DNA of 64,000 nucleotides from Trifolium pratense (GCF_020283565.1 NC_060063.1:33132635-33196634); one strand, 5' to 3'; positions 10,443 to 22,489 are shown, counted from the stretch's first letter. Numbers and translations: made by a program. Notes: a model not told the origin generated them from the letters alone.

Positions 10443-10975
10443 CTCTCTATGCGATAATCAGTCCTTCACGCACACATGGCATGGAGACATGTGGAACACT
10501 TGACACATTGTGTGCATGAACCATCGATTTGCTTACAAATAACACAAATCTGAAATTGAACTAATACAGAATTTAGGTTGAATTGGAATGAACAAAACTA
10601 AGTAATGATGTAACTTAGTGTAAAATGTGCAAAGAATAAATTCCATCAATTGGTGACTAGAATTAGGTAGGACCATTACTATATTTTTTCGGGGAAAAAT
10701 TTATACACATTAGTGAGTGATAATATCAAACTATACTTCTTTTGAAAATAATATACAAGTACATTTTCTGCATAGGGAAAAGAACTTCAAATAGGCTACC
10801 CTCACAAAAGAATTTGATGGAATACTCAAGATACCCAAAACATGCTAAATTTACTCATCACTAGCAAAAAAAACTTCAGGTCTAAACCAGACACAAGTTA
10901 CATGAACCATAGTGGAACAAGATCAGTAGGCTTTAGAGCACAACCTGAGTGTCCAACAATACATTTCACATAAAG
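10443..10975 (-). pseudogene. ATX3/4/5-like histone methyltransferase fragment (extended PHD exons)
   Basis: Two minus-strand exons are readable. The first (about 10975 to 10800) contains CALKPTD, MVHVTCVWFRPEVFFASDE and GILSIPSNSFVR, then a GT donor at 10799. The second (10549 to 10443, 107 bases between a CAG acceptor and a GT donor) reads ICVICKQIDGSCTQCVKCST then CLHAMCA. These match the Cys/His-rich extended PHD region of the plant trithorax-type ATX3/4/5 H3K4 methyltransferases. It is dead: a base is lost between LW and VHVTC, two stops replace codons after ASDE, and a TGA follows HAMCA. No SET domain is present. Introns are kept, so this is a DNA-level copy. The gene assignment is from memory of the family. 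Confidence 0.75.
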
Positions 10976-11807
10976 TGTGCAGTTAGATCTTAAAAATAAA
11001 GTGTGCAGTTATTTGATCAGGCAGGCATATGTAACGACCCAAATTTATTATTCACTATTTAAGTGTTTAATTATTTGGTGATGTGGTTTTTAAGTAAGAT
11101 AATAACTTTATGTTATTTATCGAGAGTTTTAGTTAACGCGCGAGTTAGTGAGAGTTAACACGAGTTGGGCCAAGCCAATTGGGCTTGAGGCCCAATGGGC
11201 CTTGAGTGTGTGTGAGGGGGCGCCCATTAAGGGCAAGGAAGAGAAAGAGAAATTCATTTCTCATGTTCTTTATGTTCTTGAAGAGAGGAGGAGAGAGCTT
11301 GAGGAGCTAGGGCGAGAAGAAAAGCTAGAGGTTCGAGATCTTCGTCGAGTTTTCTTCGAATCCAGGTAAGAGAGTAGATTTCATATTCGTGGGTGACTCG
11401 AGGAAGGGGAGAATGTCGATTTCTCCTCACCCGAACTTCCTCCACCCCATTTTCGTTTTAGCTTAGAACGGATTTTCTTGATGAAAATCGTTCCTAAGGT
11501 TCTTAATATGTTTAACATGCTTTTAACATGATTAATGAACGGATTTAATGGGTAAAATACGAGTTTATGAAAGATTAAACTCAAGAACTTTGTGTTCTTG
11601 AGAGTTTTGATGAAAAAGTGTTCAATCTTTACTTTTTCGATGTTTATGATGTAGATCTGAGAAATGAATTGTCCTTTTGTGTTTAGATATGCTTGTTATA
11701 CTTGAATATGAACTTATTTGGGGTTTATAACATGAAAAATGGGATTTTTGGGTGATTTTGAGTGGAAAATCGTATTATGGAACTCAAGAACAGATGTTCT
11801 TCTGGTG

Positions 11808-11960
11808 TGGTTCGCTACCTGTTCGCTACAGCGAATGTGTTCGCCAGATGCTCGCTACAGCGAACGTGTTCGCCACCTGTTCGCTACCTGCTCGCTAATT
11901 GGATTTTGGCTCTGTGTCTGTTCGCTACCTGTTCGCTACCTGTTCGCTACAGCGAACAGC
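11808..11960. repeat. GTTCGCTACCT / TTCGCTACAGCGAA word cluster
   Basis: About ten copies of TTCGCTAC or TTCGCCA are interspersed with hairpin words TTCGCTACAGCGAA (stem TTCGCT/AGCGAA). Part of the block is an 11-bp tandem, GTTCGCTACCT, with one copy more in the 3' LTR (17545..17705). It occupies the same LTR position as the CGCCCCAGGCG words of the other family members. Confidence 0.9.
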
Positions 11961-12523
11961 TCTGTGACAGGATTATTTTGTTGATGTTTTGTTAGTGGAA
12001 TTAGGCACTCGTAACATGGATTTAAGGTATCCTAACATGCAATTAGGTGTTTATAACCATGATTAATTGTATTGTGATGATAGTTGTTGATTATGTGTGT
12101 GGAATATAATTGTTGTTGATTGTGTTGATGATGTTTGTTAAAATGTCAAAGAAGTATATTAAGGTGTTAATTATCTTAATAAAGACGGACGTTGGATAGT
12201 GTTCCACGTTATTGTTGATGGGCTATATGCCAAAATTGTTGATGAATATATTCATGAGTTTTGAGTGCATGCATCATGAATATTTAGGGATATTGGCTTG
12301 TCCAATAAAGAAGGATATCGAACTATATTTGTTTGATAAAGAAGCATATCAGAGGTGAAATACCCTGATAAAGAAGATGGTACCACATGCATTAGAGGTG
12401 TCTAGAGGACATAGCATGAATGTGAAGCATTAGATTGCATTAGGGATTATGTGTGCATTTTATGATAAATAATGTTTGACACATACTTGGTAAATGTTGA
12501 TTGTTAATCCGTTTGTGAGGAGC

Positions 12524-12617
12524 AGAGTCCGTCATGACTATAAAATGAACAACGCAGAGTCCGTCATGACTATAAAATGAACAACGCAGGGTCCGTCATG
12601 ACCATAATCTGAACAAT
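12524..12617 (+). repeat. 32-bp tandem repeat of the LTR, three units
   Basis: Two units AGAGTCCGTCATGACTATAA... and one diverged unit AGGGTCCGTCATGACCATAA... are present. The same three units recur in the 3' LTR at about 18272..18365, and seven units occur at 874..1099. Confidence 0.9.
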
Positions 12618-13256
12618 GTATTTGTGGTGTTAGATTACATTAGGAACTTTATGTATATTCCTATTTGTAACTGAGTTATGTGCTATTTGTGGATGTTTTG
12701 GTATTGTCCGAGACGACGTGAAACTATATGTTTGGTTTATTTTGTGGATGATTGATTATGTGATAAATGAAGTATATGCATGATATATGAATATGCATGA
12801 ATGATGGTGATGTATATGTATAATGTATGATTATGCATGTTGTTATGAAGAAGTGTTTAAGTACCATTTACTTACACTTGTATATTTTGAGTATGTTGTC
12901 TAACTCTCTTTTATGTGTTATGTGCTGGACCGTTGGGGGTCCAGATTGGCAGGTTTTTGTGGTATTCGATGTCGAGTCGTCGGTGAAGCTCCGCTCTGAT
13001 TGTGACACGGGAAAGGGTTTTATATTGTGTATAAAGTCCTTTATCTAGGTTGTCTTGTATAGCTAATAAATACATTAGTTGATTTAAGATTTGTATAAAC
13101 ACTATTTTTACTAATTAATTACATTAGTATTACTTTGATAGAGGAGTGTAATACTCGAACCAATATTCAATAAATTAAATGTGATTTTCCGTTGCGTATT
13201 TTGAAAAAGATTTTACTAAAGGTAGAAATATATAAAAAATGGGTTTGGGTGTTACA

Positions 13257-16200
13257 ATTGGTATCAGAGCCCCGTTGTCTTCGGACTGTGTGGGTTATGT
13301 GTCGATCAGAGCAGGTCTGTGCAGTCAGACCAAGTGAGTATTGTGTGTCAGTCGTGTTTGTCTAACGATTTGGTTGTGTTTGTTTTGTGAAATCACTTAT
13401 GTTGTTCATTTAGGAACTATGAGTGGTGTGAATTGATGAATTGATCCATTCTTTTGTTGAGTAATGGTGTGAGTGCTATACTTCTATGCTATAATAGTTG
13501 AATATGCTTAGAGTTTAACCTTGGTATAGTTTAAACTTGGTTGATTGATGCTTATTTGCTAATTGTTGATGATCCGGCATGATGTAAAACTGCATGTGAC
13601 GATCCGGCATGATATAAAACTGCATGTGGTAATGATTTGAAATAATTTTAAAAACTAATATTATTTCTTGAAGATTTTGGTGAAAATATAGAGTTATTTT
13701 CTTTTGGGTGAGTGAAAATTAATTTTCAAAATGGTGAGAAGAGTAGGATATTAATGTGTCCTGGTATGTGTTTGTTATATGTTTGTTGATAACATGTGTT
13801 AGATAATTACTAGGCATTTGAATTGCTATGCGTTTTATGAGTAAAAACATGAAGATCTCATAATCCTATGTTGTAATTGTGATGCATGATTCTAATTGTG
13901 CTTTCAAGTCTATAATGATGTTATATGCTTGATGTTTTGGATTTTGTGTATTAGTGAGTCGAGAAAACGAGAGTTTAGTGAGCGTGAGTTCAAAACCGTA
14001 GCAGAGCACCCTGATTTTTGGATGTGCTCGCTAGGCGAAGAATGAACCTCGCTGAGTCTCGCTAAGTCTTGCTAAGTCCTGTGAATGTTTTTGACTTGTC
14101 TCGCCGGGAGCTCGCTAGCTTTTGCTAAGCGAGGGAGCCAGACAAGAAATTTATTTTGTTGACGTCTTGTTCTGAGTTGATTGAATGTGAGTATGAATTA
14201 TTGCTATGCAATGTTCATTTTTCTTGTGTTGTTTTGATTTCCTAACTTTGAGAAGTGAGGGAAGTATAGGTTACTTGAATGCTTGCATGAATTTGTGTTA
14301 GTGTTTAGGTATCGTGGGTTAGGTTTTGTCCCTTGTATGCGACATGCGTGTAAACGATGTCGATACTAGTTTCTTCTTTTGGGAAGAATATGTTTAGAGA
14401 CGATAGAACCGTTAGGTGTGAGCACCGGAAGTTCTAGTGGAAGAGTGTAGGTGGGTTTGAGATAAGTGGGGGAGAAGGTTACATCCCTCCGAGATGTTTT
14501 GAACGTGAGAAGATGAGATGAGTAGAGATGTTCTTGAAGCGGAATATTCAGGAATTGGCGACGTTGTTCGAAGTGGAATGAATGGGCGCAACAAGTTGTG
14601 AGAAACTACTAGAAGGGAAGTTGTCAGACCAAGTGTTTCGCCGTGGGGCGTTAGTGATATTGGTTAAGTGAGATGAAGAGTATTCGGAACGGTTGGAGGT
14701 CGTGTGTGGCACTAAAAGTATGGAGGCGTGTTTTGTGGACCAGGTTGAAGTACCTGTTTGATCGAAAGGAGTCGAATATGAGGAAGAGGAAGTGATTAGG
14801 ATTCTTGAGAGGATGATTATTTGAAGTAAGTTGTCATCCAAGTGGATCATATGTTGTACCGGATGTTGGAGTAAGAAGCTTTACGTGAGTCGTGCATATG
14901 GTAGTATGTTGAATTGGTTGAACAATTTGGAATTCTAAGTCTAGTGTGTGAAGTGATTTTCAGAAGAGATTTGAGAAGCTTAGAGAAAGAGATGTGAAGA
15001 TTAGTGAACCGTTGGTGTTAATTAATCGAGGAAATTAAAGGAAGTAGGTTTTAAAAGAGATGAGAATGGAATTGAGAAATATCATAATAAGATTGGTATG
15101 TTTGTTGAATCGTTGGGAGTAGGATAACAATTCGAAAGATTTTGTGAGAGGCTTGTCGAAGAAAGAGTGATTGGATTTGGATAATGACCGGACAATTGGT
15201 GTCACATGTTGAACGAGAACGTAGAGTCTTAGAGGTTGAGACGAAGCTAAATGATAGGTATCATTTTTGAATGATGAAGAATAAGGAAGTTAGCCGTTGA
15301 GGGACGTGAGAAGAATGAGTATATGAGGTCATGTTGGAAGTGACTTGTGTTAAGTGAGAATTTGCGAAAAGGATTATCGCACATGTGAGTAGATGTCGTG
15401 TTTTAGCACATATAGTAAGGAGTTGAAGGTGATGCCTAAGGTAAGTATCAGAGAGCATTTGGTAGTGCCCACAAGATAAGAGTGAGTAAGTATTTGCTAA
15501 GGAATTTGGATTCATGAAATGGAAGAGTCGGTAGAGACTAGTTTTGTTAGATGCATCGTGGATGTTGATGTAGTATGGTCATAATCGGTGACAATGACGT
15601 AAAGGATTTTAAGTTGTTTCATCATGGATGATGGAACGGTAGTGATTTGGTGTATAACTTAAAATGTATTTTGGACGAGAATTTTGGAAATTTTCTAGAT
15701 GTCATGTTGGGATTAGACAAGGAGTCATGAGTAAGAATACTAAGACAAAGGTTGATTAGAACTTAATGGATGGGATTAGATCGTATGGCGAATATTTGGA
15801 GCTTTGTAGATTTAATTCAAGAGTTTGATTTTGGTATCGAATGTACTAAGGAGGAGTTTAAAGATAGCTATCCAAAGAGAGATGATGATTGGTAGAGGTC
15901 GTAAGTGAATAAGAAACCGATGAGTGAATAAATGGAGAAGAGTATGCTTGTTGCAATGCGAGATGATGAGGAACATCGATAGATGGATTATGGGCGAATT
16001 GAAGATGTCGTTTGGAATCAACGAGATAGAGGTTATGATTGTTTGGAGAACCAATTTTAGGCGGTAGCCTAATTTTGAAGTAGCAAATTGCTAAGGGATT
16101 AAGGAGAAGTGGTATTGTAAAATGTTTGCGTTAAGGAATGCAAATATTGGTTGAGAGATTACTTGGGAACAGAGTAGTCGTATTGGATTCGACTCAATGT

Positions 16201-16766
16201 GAGAAAAGGAATTTGACGGTTAGAGACGGTAGTTTTTAGCATGTGTCAATGAAGTTTGAGAATGTTGGTCATCAAGTGATTGTTGGAATTGATTTATCAA
16301 GTGATAAGTTGGAATAAGATACGATATGAATAGGTGATGTAACACGGTTAAGTGATCCATGAGGGAATCAGAGACTTATAGGATTTGTGGAGTTATGGAG
16401 TATTCCACGGGAGTATCTTTCGGAGAGTTCGATTGTTTGTACCTGTTTTGGGGTAAAGATTGTGAGTACCGTAGAATGTGTCTGTGGATGTTTCGTGCGA
16501 AGTTGATGTTTTAGCAGTTTGATAAGAATGGTTTGTGCCGATATCATGATTGTTGAATATTTATCGACAAATTGAGGAACTGGCCGTCCTTGATCTCTTG
16601 TTGATAAATAGACAAAAATTGTGTTGGATGGGATAAACTAATTTTGTCAAACTTGGTAATGTGCAATGTTTCGAACGTTTCGTTGGAGGGTCGGATACAG
16701 GAGTTATCCGGAGTTGTTTTAGTCGCGTAATTTTCGAGGGCGAAAATCTTTTAAGTGGGGGAGAGT
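13257..16766 (+). mobile_element. Internal region of family-B element, no long ORF
   Basis: The primer site is at 13259..13270 (TGGTATCAGAGC). The plus strand is purine-rich with many more G than C, as in gag-pol coding strands, but stops are frequent in all frames and no zinc knuckle, protease, integrase or reverse transcriptase motif is readable. The inverted copy at 55989..59623 aligns along its length and is also non-coding, so the family was already non-coding before both copies inserted. Near 14020..14130 there are further CGC-type words (CTCGCTAGGCGAAG and an inverted partner). Confidence 0.85.
13259..13270 (+). other. Primer-binding site (initiator Met tRNA type)
   Basis: TGGTATCAGAGC begins two bases after the LTR end and is the standard plant iMet primer complement. 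It fixes the plus orientation of the element. Confidence 0.9.
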
Positions 16767-19004
16767 TGTAACGACCCAAATTTATTATTCACTATTTAAG
16801 TGTTTAATTATTTGGTGATGTGGTTTTTAAGTAAGATAATAACTTTATGTTATTTATCGAGAGTTTTAGTTAACGCGCGAGTTAGTGAGAGTTAACACGA
16901 GTTGGGCCAAGCCAATTGGGCTTGAGGCCCAATGGGCCTTGAGTGTGTGTGAGGGGGCGCCCATTAAGGGCAAGGAAGAGAAAGAGAAATTCATTTCTCA
17001 TGTTCTTTATGTTCTTGAAGAGAGGAGGAGAGAGCTTGAGGAGCTAGGGCGAGAAGAAAAGCTAGAGGTTCGAGATCTTCGTCGAGTTTTCTTCGAATCC
17101 AGGTAAGAGAGTAGATTTCATATTCGTGGGTGACTCGAGGAAGGGGAGAATGTCGATTTCTCCTCACCCGAACTTCCTCCACCCCATTTTCGTTTTAGCT
17201 TAGAACGGATTTTCTTGATGAAAATCGTTCCTAAGGTTCTTAATATGTTTAACATGCTTTTAACATGATTAATGAACGGATTTAATGGGTAAAATACGAG
17301 TTTATGAAAGATTAAACTCAAGAACTTTGTGTTCTTGAGAGTTTTGATGAAAAAGTGTTCAATCTTTACTTTTTCGATGTTTATGATGTAGATCTGAGAA
17401 ATGAATTGTCCTTTTGTGTTTAGATATGCTTGTTATACTTGAATATGAACTTATTTGGGGTTTATAACATGAAAAATGGGATTTTTGGGTGATTTTGAGT
17501 GGAAAATCGTATTATGGAACTCAAGAACAGATGTTCTTCTGGTGTGGTTCGCTACCTGTTCGCTACAGCGAATGTGTTCGCCAGATGCTCGCTACAGCGA
17601 ACGTGTTCGCCACCTGTTCGCTACCTGCTCGCTAATTGGATTTTGGCTCTGTGTCTGTTCGCTACGTGTTCGCTACCTGTTCGCTACCTGTTCGCTACAG
17701 CGAACAGCTCTGTGACAGGATTATTTTGTTGATGTTTTGTTAGTGGAATTAGGCACTCGTAACATGGATTTAAGGTATCCTAACATGCAATTAGGTGTTT
17801 ATAACCATGATTAATTGTATTGTGATGATAGTTGTTGATTATGTGTGTGGAATATAATTGTTGTTGATTGTGTTGATGATGTTTGTTAAAATGTCAAAGA
17901 AGTATATTAAGGTGTTAATTATCTTAATAAAGACGGACGTTGGATAGTGTTCCACGTTATTGTTGATGGGCTATATGCCAAAATTGTTGATGAATATATT
18001 CATGAGTTTTGAGTGCATGCATCATGAATATTTAGGGATATTGGCTTGTCCAATAAAGAAGGATATCGAACTATATTTGTTTGATAAAGAAGCATATCAG
18101 AGGTGAAATACCCTGATAAAGAAGATGGTACCACATGCATTAGAGGTGTCTAGAGGACATAGCATGAATGTGAAGCATTAGATTGCATTAGGGATTATGT
18201 GTGCATTTTATGATAAATAATGTTTGACACATACTTGGTAAATGTTGATTGTTAATCCGTTTGTGAGGAGCAGAGTCCGTCATGACTATAAAATGAACAA
18301 CGCAGAGTCCGTCATGACTATAAAATGAACAACGCAGGGTCCGTCATGACCATAATCTGAACAATGTATTTGTGGTGTTAGATTACATTAGGAACTTTAT
18401 GTATATTCCTATTTGTAACTGAGTTATGTGCTATTTGTGGATGTTTTGGTATTGTCCGAGACGACGTGAAACTATATGTTTGGTTTATTTTGTGGATGAT
18501 TGATTATGTGATAAATGAAGTATATGCATGATATATGAATATGCATGAATGATGGTGATGTATATGTATAATGTATGATTATGCATGTTGTTATGAAGAA
18601 GTGTTTAAGTACCATTTACTTACACTTGTATATTTTGAGTATGTTGTCTAACTCTCTTTTATGTGTTATGTGCTGGACCGTTGGGGGTCCAGATTGGCAG
18701 GTTTTTGTGGTATTCGATGTCGAGTCGTCGGTGAAGCTCCGCTCTGATTGTGACACGGGAAAGGGTTTTATATTGTGTATAAAGTCCTTTATCTAGGTTG
18801 TCTTGTATAGCTAATAAATACATTAGTTGATTTAAGATTTGTATAAACACTATTTTTACTAATTAATTACATTAGTATTACTTTGATAGAGGAGTGTAAT
18901 ACTCGAACCAATATTCAATAAATTAAATGTGATTTTCCGTTGTGTATTTTGAAAAAGATTTTACTAAAGGTAGAAATATATAAAAAATGGGTTTGGGTGT
19001 TACA
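16767..19004 (+). mobile_element. 3' LTR of family-B element
   Basis: It is 2238 bp, 11 bp longer than the 5' LTR because of one extra GTTCGCTACGT-type unit in the word cluster. It follows the purine tract AAGTGGGGGAGAGT and ends GTTACA at 19004, followed by target duplication GCATA. Confidence 0.93.
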
Positions 19005-19868
19005 GCATACACATGTGAACCATACATAAAAACTCACTAATTCAGGACTTTTTTTTTGAGACACGTTGGAAACAGAAGGAATGAAAAACTTAGACAAAAA
19101 CAGAAGCACCTATAACTCTCCCTTAGAATGGCACTGATTGCTTCTTTTGTTCTTTTGACATTTTTTCCGCTTGGCTGATAAACTGACAATGGAAGTCTCC
19201 ATTGGTGTGGCCCCTGCAAAAAATTAATGACCACATGAACTACGGTAATAACCAAGGGGCATATAGCTAGGTGAATTTTTATCAAGAAGGAACCTTTGAC
19301 ATTGAAGTAACACCAAGAAAGTTTACTGCACTTTTTCTGGCAGTGATTAAATCCCCCCTCCATCCACTAACTTCGTCCTGAATACAAAATTTTGGTCAGA
19401 AATGACTACAAATTATCTAAAACAGTAACGAAAAAAAAATCGCACTATATCTGAAGGAAGATTCTTCCGTATATACTCATCAGCATCTTCTTCCCACTCT
19501 GACATGTCCTGCAAATTGCATTACCATAAGACATCAATGAGAAAGGGTCTCTTGAGAAAAAGTCCATCCCCGTTACTTTTTTGAAATAAATTCTGACCTT
19601 TACATTTATGACCAATGCTGGGAAGATTGCAGATTCCAATAGAGCTGTAAAATGTGGAGAAACTAACCCTGTGTTATAATTGAAATAACGTCTTTAAATT
19701 GAAGAATATATCAATTACAAAATTCAAAACATCCTAACAATTAAAACAGACACTAAAAATAAATTGCAAGTCAATAAAATTGATATAACCTACCGGACCA
19801 GTCTCCAGCACATTTGAAATTACTTCATAACCAAGGGAGAGAATCATCTCTGGAAGGAAATGAAGTCT
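19005..19868 (-). pseudogene. Importin-like ARM/HEAT-repeat gene fragment
   Basis: Five minus-strand exons with GT/AG borders read in order: LHFLPEMILSLGYEVISNVL (19868..19794); LLESAIFPALVINVK (19644..19598); DMSEWEEDADEYIRKNLPSD (19508..19446); DEVSGWRGDLITARKSAVNF then LGVTSMSK (19377..19294); and from 19213 an exon reading PMETSIVSLSAKRKK, KNKRSNQ and VLLFLSKFFIPS. I recall this pattern from a plant importin-beta-like ARM-repeat protein; the precise orthologue is uncertain. Damage: a two-base excess near the start of the last exon (GPHQWR instead of GPPMET frame) and an in-frame TAG before VLLFLSKF. The family-B element ends the fragment at 19004. No start or end of the gene is present. 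Confidence 0.7.
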
Positions 19869-20500
19869 CTGCAAAAAGGAATTACACTGTTCAGATATTG
19901 AAATGACAAAAAATAAATAATATAATTATAAAATTAAGGTTACACAAGTCTAGAATCAAGTTATAGATAACAGAAGATTTGGAAACCGTGTGGAAAATGA
20001 ATATAGCAAGCATAACCATTAATCAAGCCAACTACTAATCAGATACTAAGAACAAAATTTAAGAATATCATCGTACGCTGATGTTTTTGCTAAATTTTAC
20101 TATGCTTAGAGTACAATTTATAATATCTGGCATCAACCTGAAAATGGAGGAGTTATATTTTATTATACAATACCAAACATGCATATAACCAAAAATTAAA
20201 ATACTTAGAAACTATATTACTTGTCGAAAGAGGAGCTAGAGTAGATGAGCATGTAGGACTTTACCTATCAGTAGGAATGTCTCCTTCAAAAAAAAAAAGT
20301 AGGAGTGTCAGATTAAAAATGAATAAAAAATTTCAGATTAATTAGCAACAAAAAAAAAAGAATTTACCATATAAACTTCAGAGGGAGGAGAAAAAATTCA
20401 CATACATTCTTGAACCAAATACCAAAAGAGAAATAAAAGGTTACAATAGCTGACATTTTGCATTAAATAACAAAAATTTACAAATTATCAAGACCACCAA
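19869..20500. other. No gene seen: AT-rich spacer or intron
   Basis: AT-rich sequence with several A/T runs lies between the importin-like and ERO1-like fragments. I see no exon, terminal repeat or structured repeat that I can support. It may hold the junction between the two captured pieces. Confidence 0.5.
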
Positions 20501-20504
20501 CAGT

Positions 20505-21858
20505 GAATTTCGAATATCTGAAAGGGTCTGAGAAGAAGCGCATGAAGAACAATAAGTGCATTGATGGTCCGCATTAGGATTACATGTATTGTACTCTCAG
20601 CCTGCTCGAGATAATCTGCAGCCTAAACATAGATTGCATCATGAATACTTCTTAACTGAAAGTTCTAAAAGAAGAAAAGTATATATCAAGATCAATCAAT
20701 TAAAATCAGGGCAAATTATACTCACTTTGGTTACACCTTGCAGGACAAAGAGAAAAAGTGAAATACAAATTTCTGACACGTATTTTTGGACTCGATCATA
20801 CAACAAAGTCAGATTTTGTCCCCACCGGAATAATAAAAAGGAAGGAAAGAGGTTAGTATCTTCTTAATTTATGCTTTGCATTAGAGTAACAATTTATATG
20901 TTGCCAATTTATTTTTGTGCATATAAGAAAAAAAATATAACACAAGAGTACCTACAAACTTAAATATGCTATACTGTATTGATATCATTATCATGAAAGC
21001 AATGACAATGTTTCTTTTGAAACAGAAAATTTAAGACCCCGTTGACTTTATGAAAACATTTTCTACACAAATTTTAGAAAATGCTTTCACTTTTCGCATA
21101 GTAAATAGGGTCTCAGCTACTTTAGAGAAGAGGAATGGAAGATTTACCATATTTGTAGCTTCGTCAACTAGGTAATCGCAGCTATATGTACTGATATGGA
21201 GGACTGGAGACCTGATATCAATTTATACAAAATCTTTTCCTCCTAACACGATTCTTTCGAAAGATCTACAAAACAGAAACCTTTCTTGTTATAAAATATA
21301 CAAACCAACAAAGCTTGGGGATTTTGCATAATACTGCAGACATCAGTTTTGGTTCCTCTTCTACGATATTGATCGGTTTCAAGATATCTTTCACTCAAGA
21401 TATAAATGATAAAAACAAACTAATATTCACTCCACAAGCAACAAACTAGATACAAGATTGTTGTTTCCGAAGACAACTTACATTTAGGGCAGTTCTCAGA
21501 GTAGACAACATCCCATATCCTTCTTGCAGATGGACTGGTGTACCCGGTATATCTTTCAGGATACAGTTGAAGATTCACATATGTCATCTCACATGTAAAT
21601 GCAACCATTTAGACAATCATTTTTCTAAAAATAAGTATAAAACATTATAGGATGATTTAATTGGATATGTAACAGTGTAAAAATATGTCAATTCCATGGT
21701 GCTACTAATACCTCTTTAAAAGGTAAACTTAAAAGTTACTTATGATAAACTACAATGATAAACATAAATTATTATGGACATTGACATACACTACAGTCCC
21801 GCAAACGGCAGATACGATCATCAGGCCAAAAAGGGCAGTCACACCATAGCTTGGCCTA
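20505..21858 (-). pseudogene. ERO1-like (endoplasmic oxidoreductin) gene fragment
   Basis: Minus-strand exons in correct gene order: AKLWCDCPFWPDDRICRLRD then CS before a GT donor (about 21858..21794); [16 protein letters not shown] then [19 protein letters not shown] (about 21596..21482); SISVHIAA and DYLVDEATN (about 21214..21151); AADYLEQAE (about 20640..20600). These are signatures of ERO1, the FAD enzyme that oxidises protein disulfide isomerase in the ER, including the Cys-rich CDCPFWPDD segment. A lost base in the third exon splits ISVHIAA from DYLVDE, and the last exon drifts out of frame after EQAE. The N-terminal exons and FAD-site residues are missing. Introns remain. Confidence 0.75.
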
Positions 21859-22235
21859 CAGACAATTTCATCTACCAATCTTTAGCGTAGAAGAAACACA
21901 TGAGGGTTGCCAAAAGGGGAAAATAATCAGTAATTTCCCTATCTAAGTTTCAGCCTCAATTCTTTTGAAATATAGAATTTTTCCATCAAAGTAACAATAC
22001 AATAAAAGATCAAATAGAAAGACTTTTGCATTTTCCTGCTTTGGAAGTGCCACAAGATTCACATCATCCAAACTCAAGGGGAAGCCCAAGGAATGGATTT
22101 GCCAGCTGACTAGCATGGCTAATTTGGGAATCACTAATGATGCAGTACTCTATCAACAAAATAAAACAAGAAATTTCCCATTATATTGATCAAATCTAAT
22201 ATATTATTGAAATGACCATAACATCATAACAAAGC
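21859..22235. other. Unassigned flank between gene fragments and CACTA element
   Basis: An open minus-strand stretch (22134 to 21943) reads LVSWQIHSLGFPLSLDDVN and looks exon-like, but I do not recognise it. It could be another captured piece. No terminal structure is visible before the CACTA target duplication. Confidence 0.3.
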
Positions 22236-22259
22236 TTACACTAGTAGAAAAATGACTTT

Positions 22260-22489
22260 TGGTTTAGAGATACCACTACTGGTATGTGAATACCAGTAGT
22301 GAAATACATTTGACCAAAGGATTCCACTACTGATATTTTAATACCGGTAGTGAAAAGTTCATAGACAAGGGATTTCACTACTGGCTTTCTTAAATCAGTA
22401 GTGAAAAGTAGACACGGTGGCAATGTTGTAATTACGTTGAAATTTGTTTTAATTGGATTTCACTACTGATTTGTTTTTCCACGGTAGTT

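Larger units (their letters stand above)
11030..13256 (+). mobile_element. 5' LTR of family-B element
   Basis: It is 2227 bp, begins TGTAACGACCCAAATTTATT and ends GGGTTTGGGTGTTACA. It matches the 3' LTR almost base for base. The differences I saw are an extra 11-bp unit and one base in the hairpin-word cluster of the 3' LTR, plus one substitution near the end (GCGTATT against GTGTATT). It includes a palindromic GGGCTTGAGGCCC stretch near 11176. Confidence 0.93.
11030..19004 (+). mobile_element. Complete family-B LTR retrotransposon, non-coding (LARD-like)
   Basis: The element spans 7975 bp: 5' LTR 11030..13256, internal 13257..16766, 3' LTR 16767..19004. GCATA flanks both sides (11025..11029 and 19005..19009), a 5-bp target duplication. 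A TGGTATCAGAGC primer site, a purine tract AAGTGGGGGAGAG before the 3' LTR and TG..CA ends are all present. There is no gag or pol frame longer than about 100 codons, so it must depend on proteins from elsewhere. The internal 3' end (AATTTTCGAGGGCGAAAAT then the purine tract) resembles the end of plant chromovirus-type gypsy elements. It splits the gene-fragment cluster between the ATX and importin pieces. Confidence 0.93.

Noticed and set aside
11148..11369. 73-codon open frame repeated at 16885..17106
   Set aside because: It lies in both LTRs of family B at the same place and has no domain or coding signal; it duplicates because the LTR does.
12827..13048. Short open frame present in several LTRs (1246, 12827, 18575)
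   Set aside because: Part of the LTR end; frame differences between copies do not show a coding pattern.
15261..15515. Antisense open frame conserved between the two family-B interiors (also 57245..57514)
   Set aside because: Conservation follows from copy similarity; the strand is pyrimidine-rich with few stops and no recognised domain.
20589..20867. 92-codon plus-strand frame
   Set aside because: Lies antisense to ERO1-like exon and intron sequence, with no recognisable domain.
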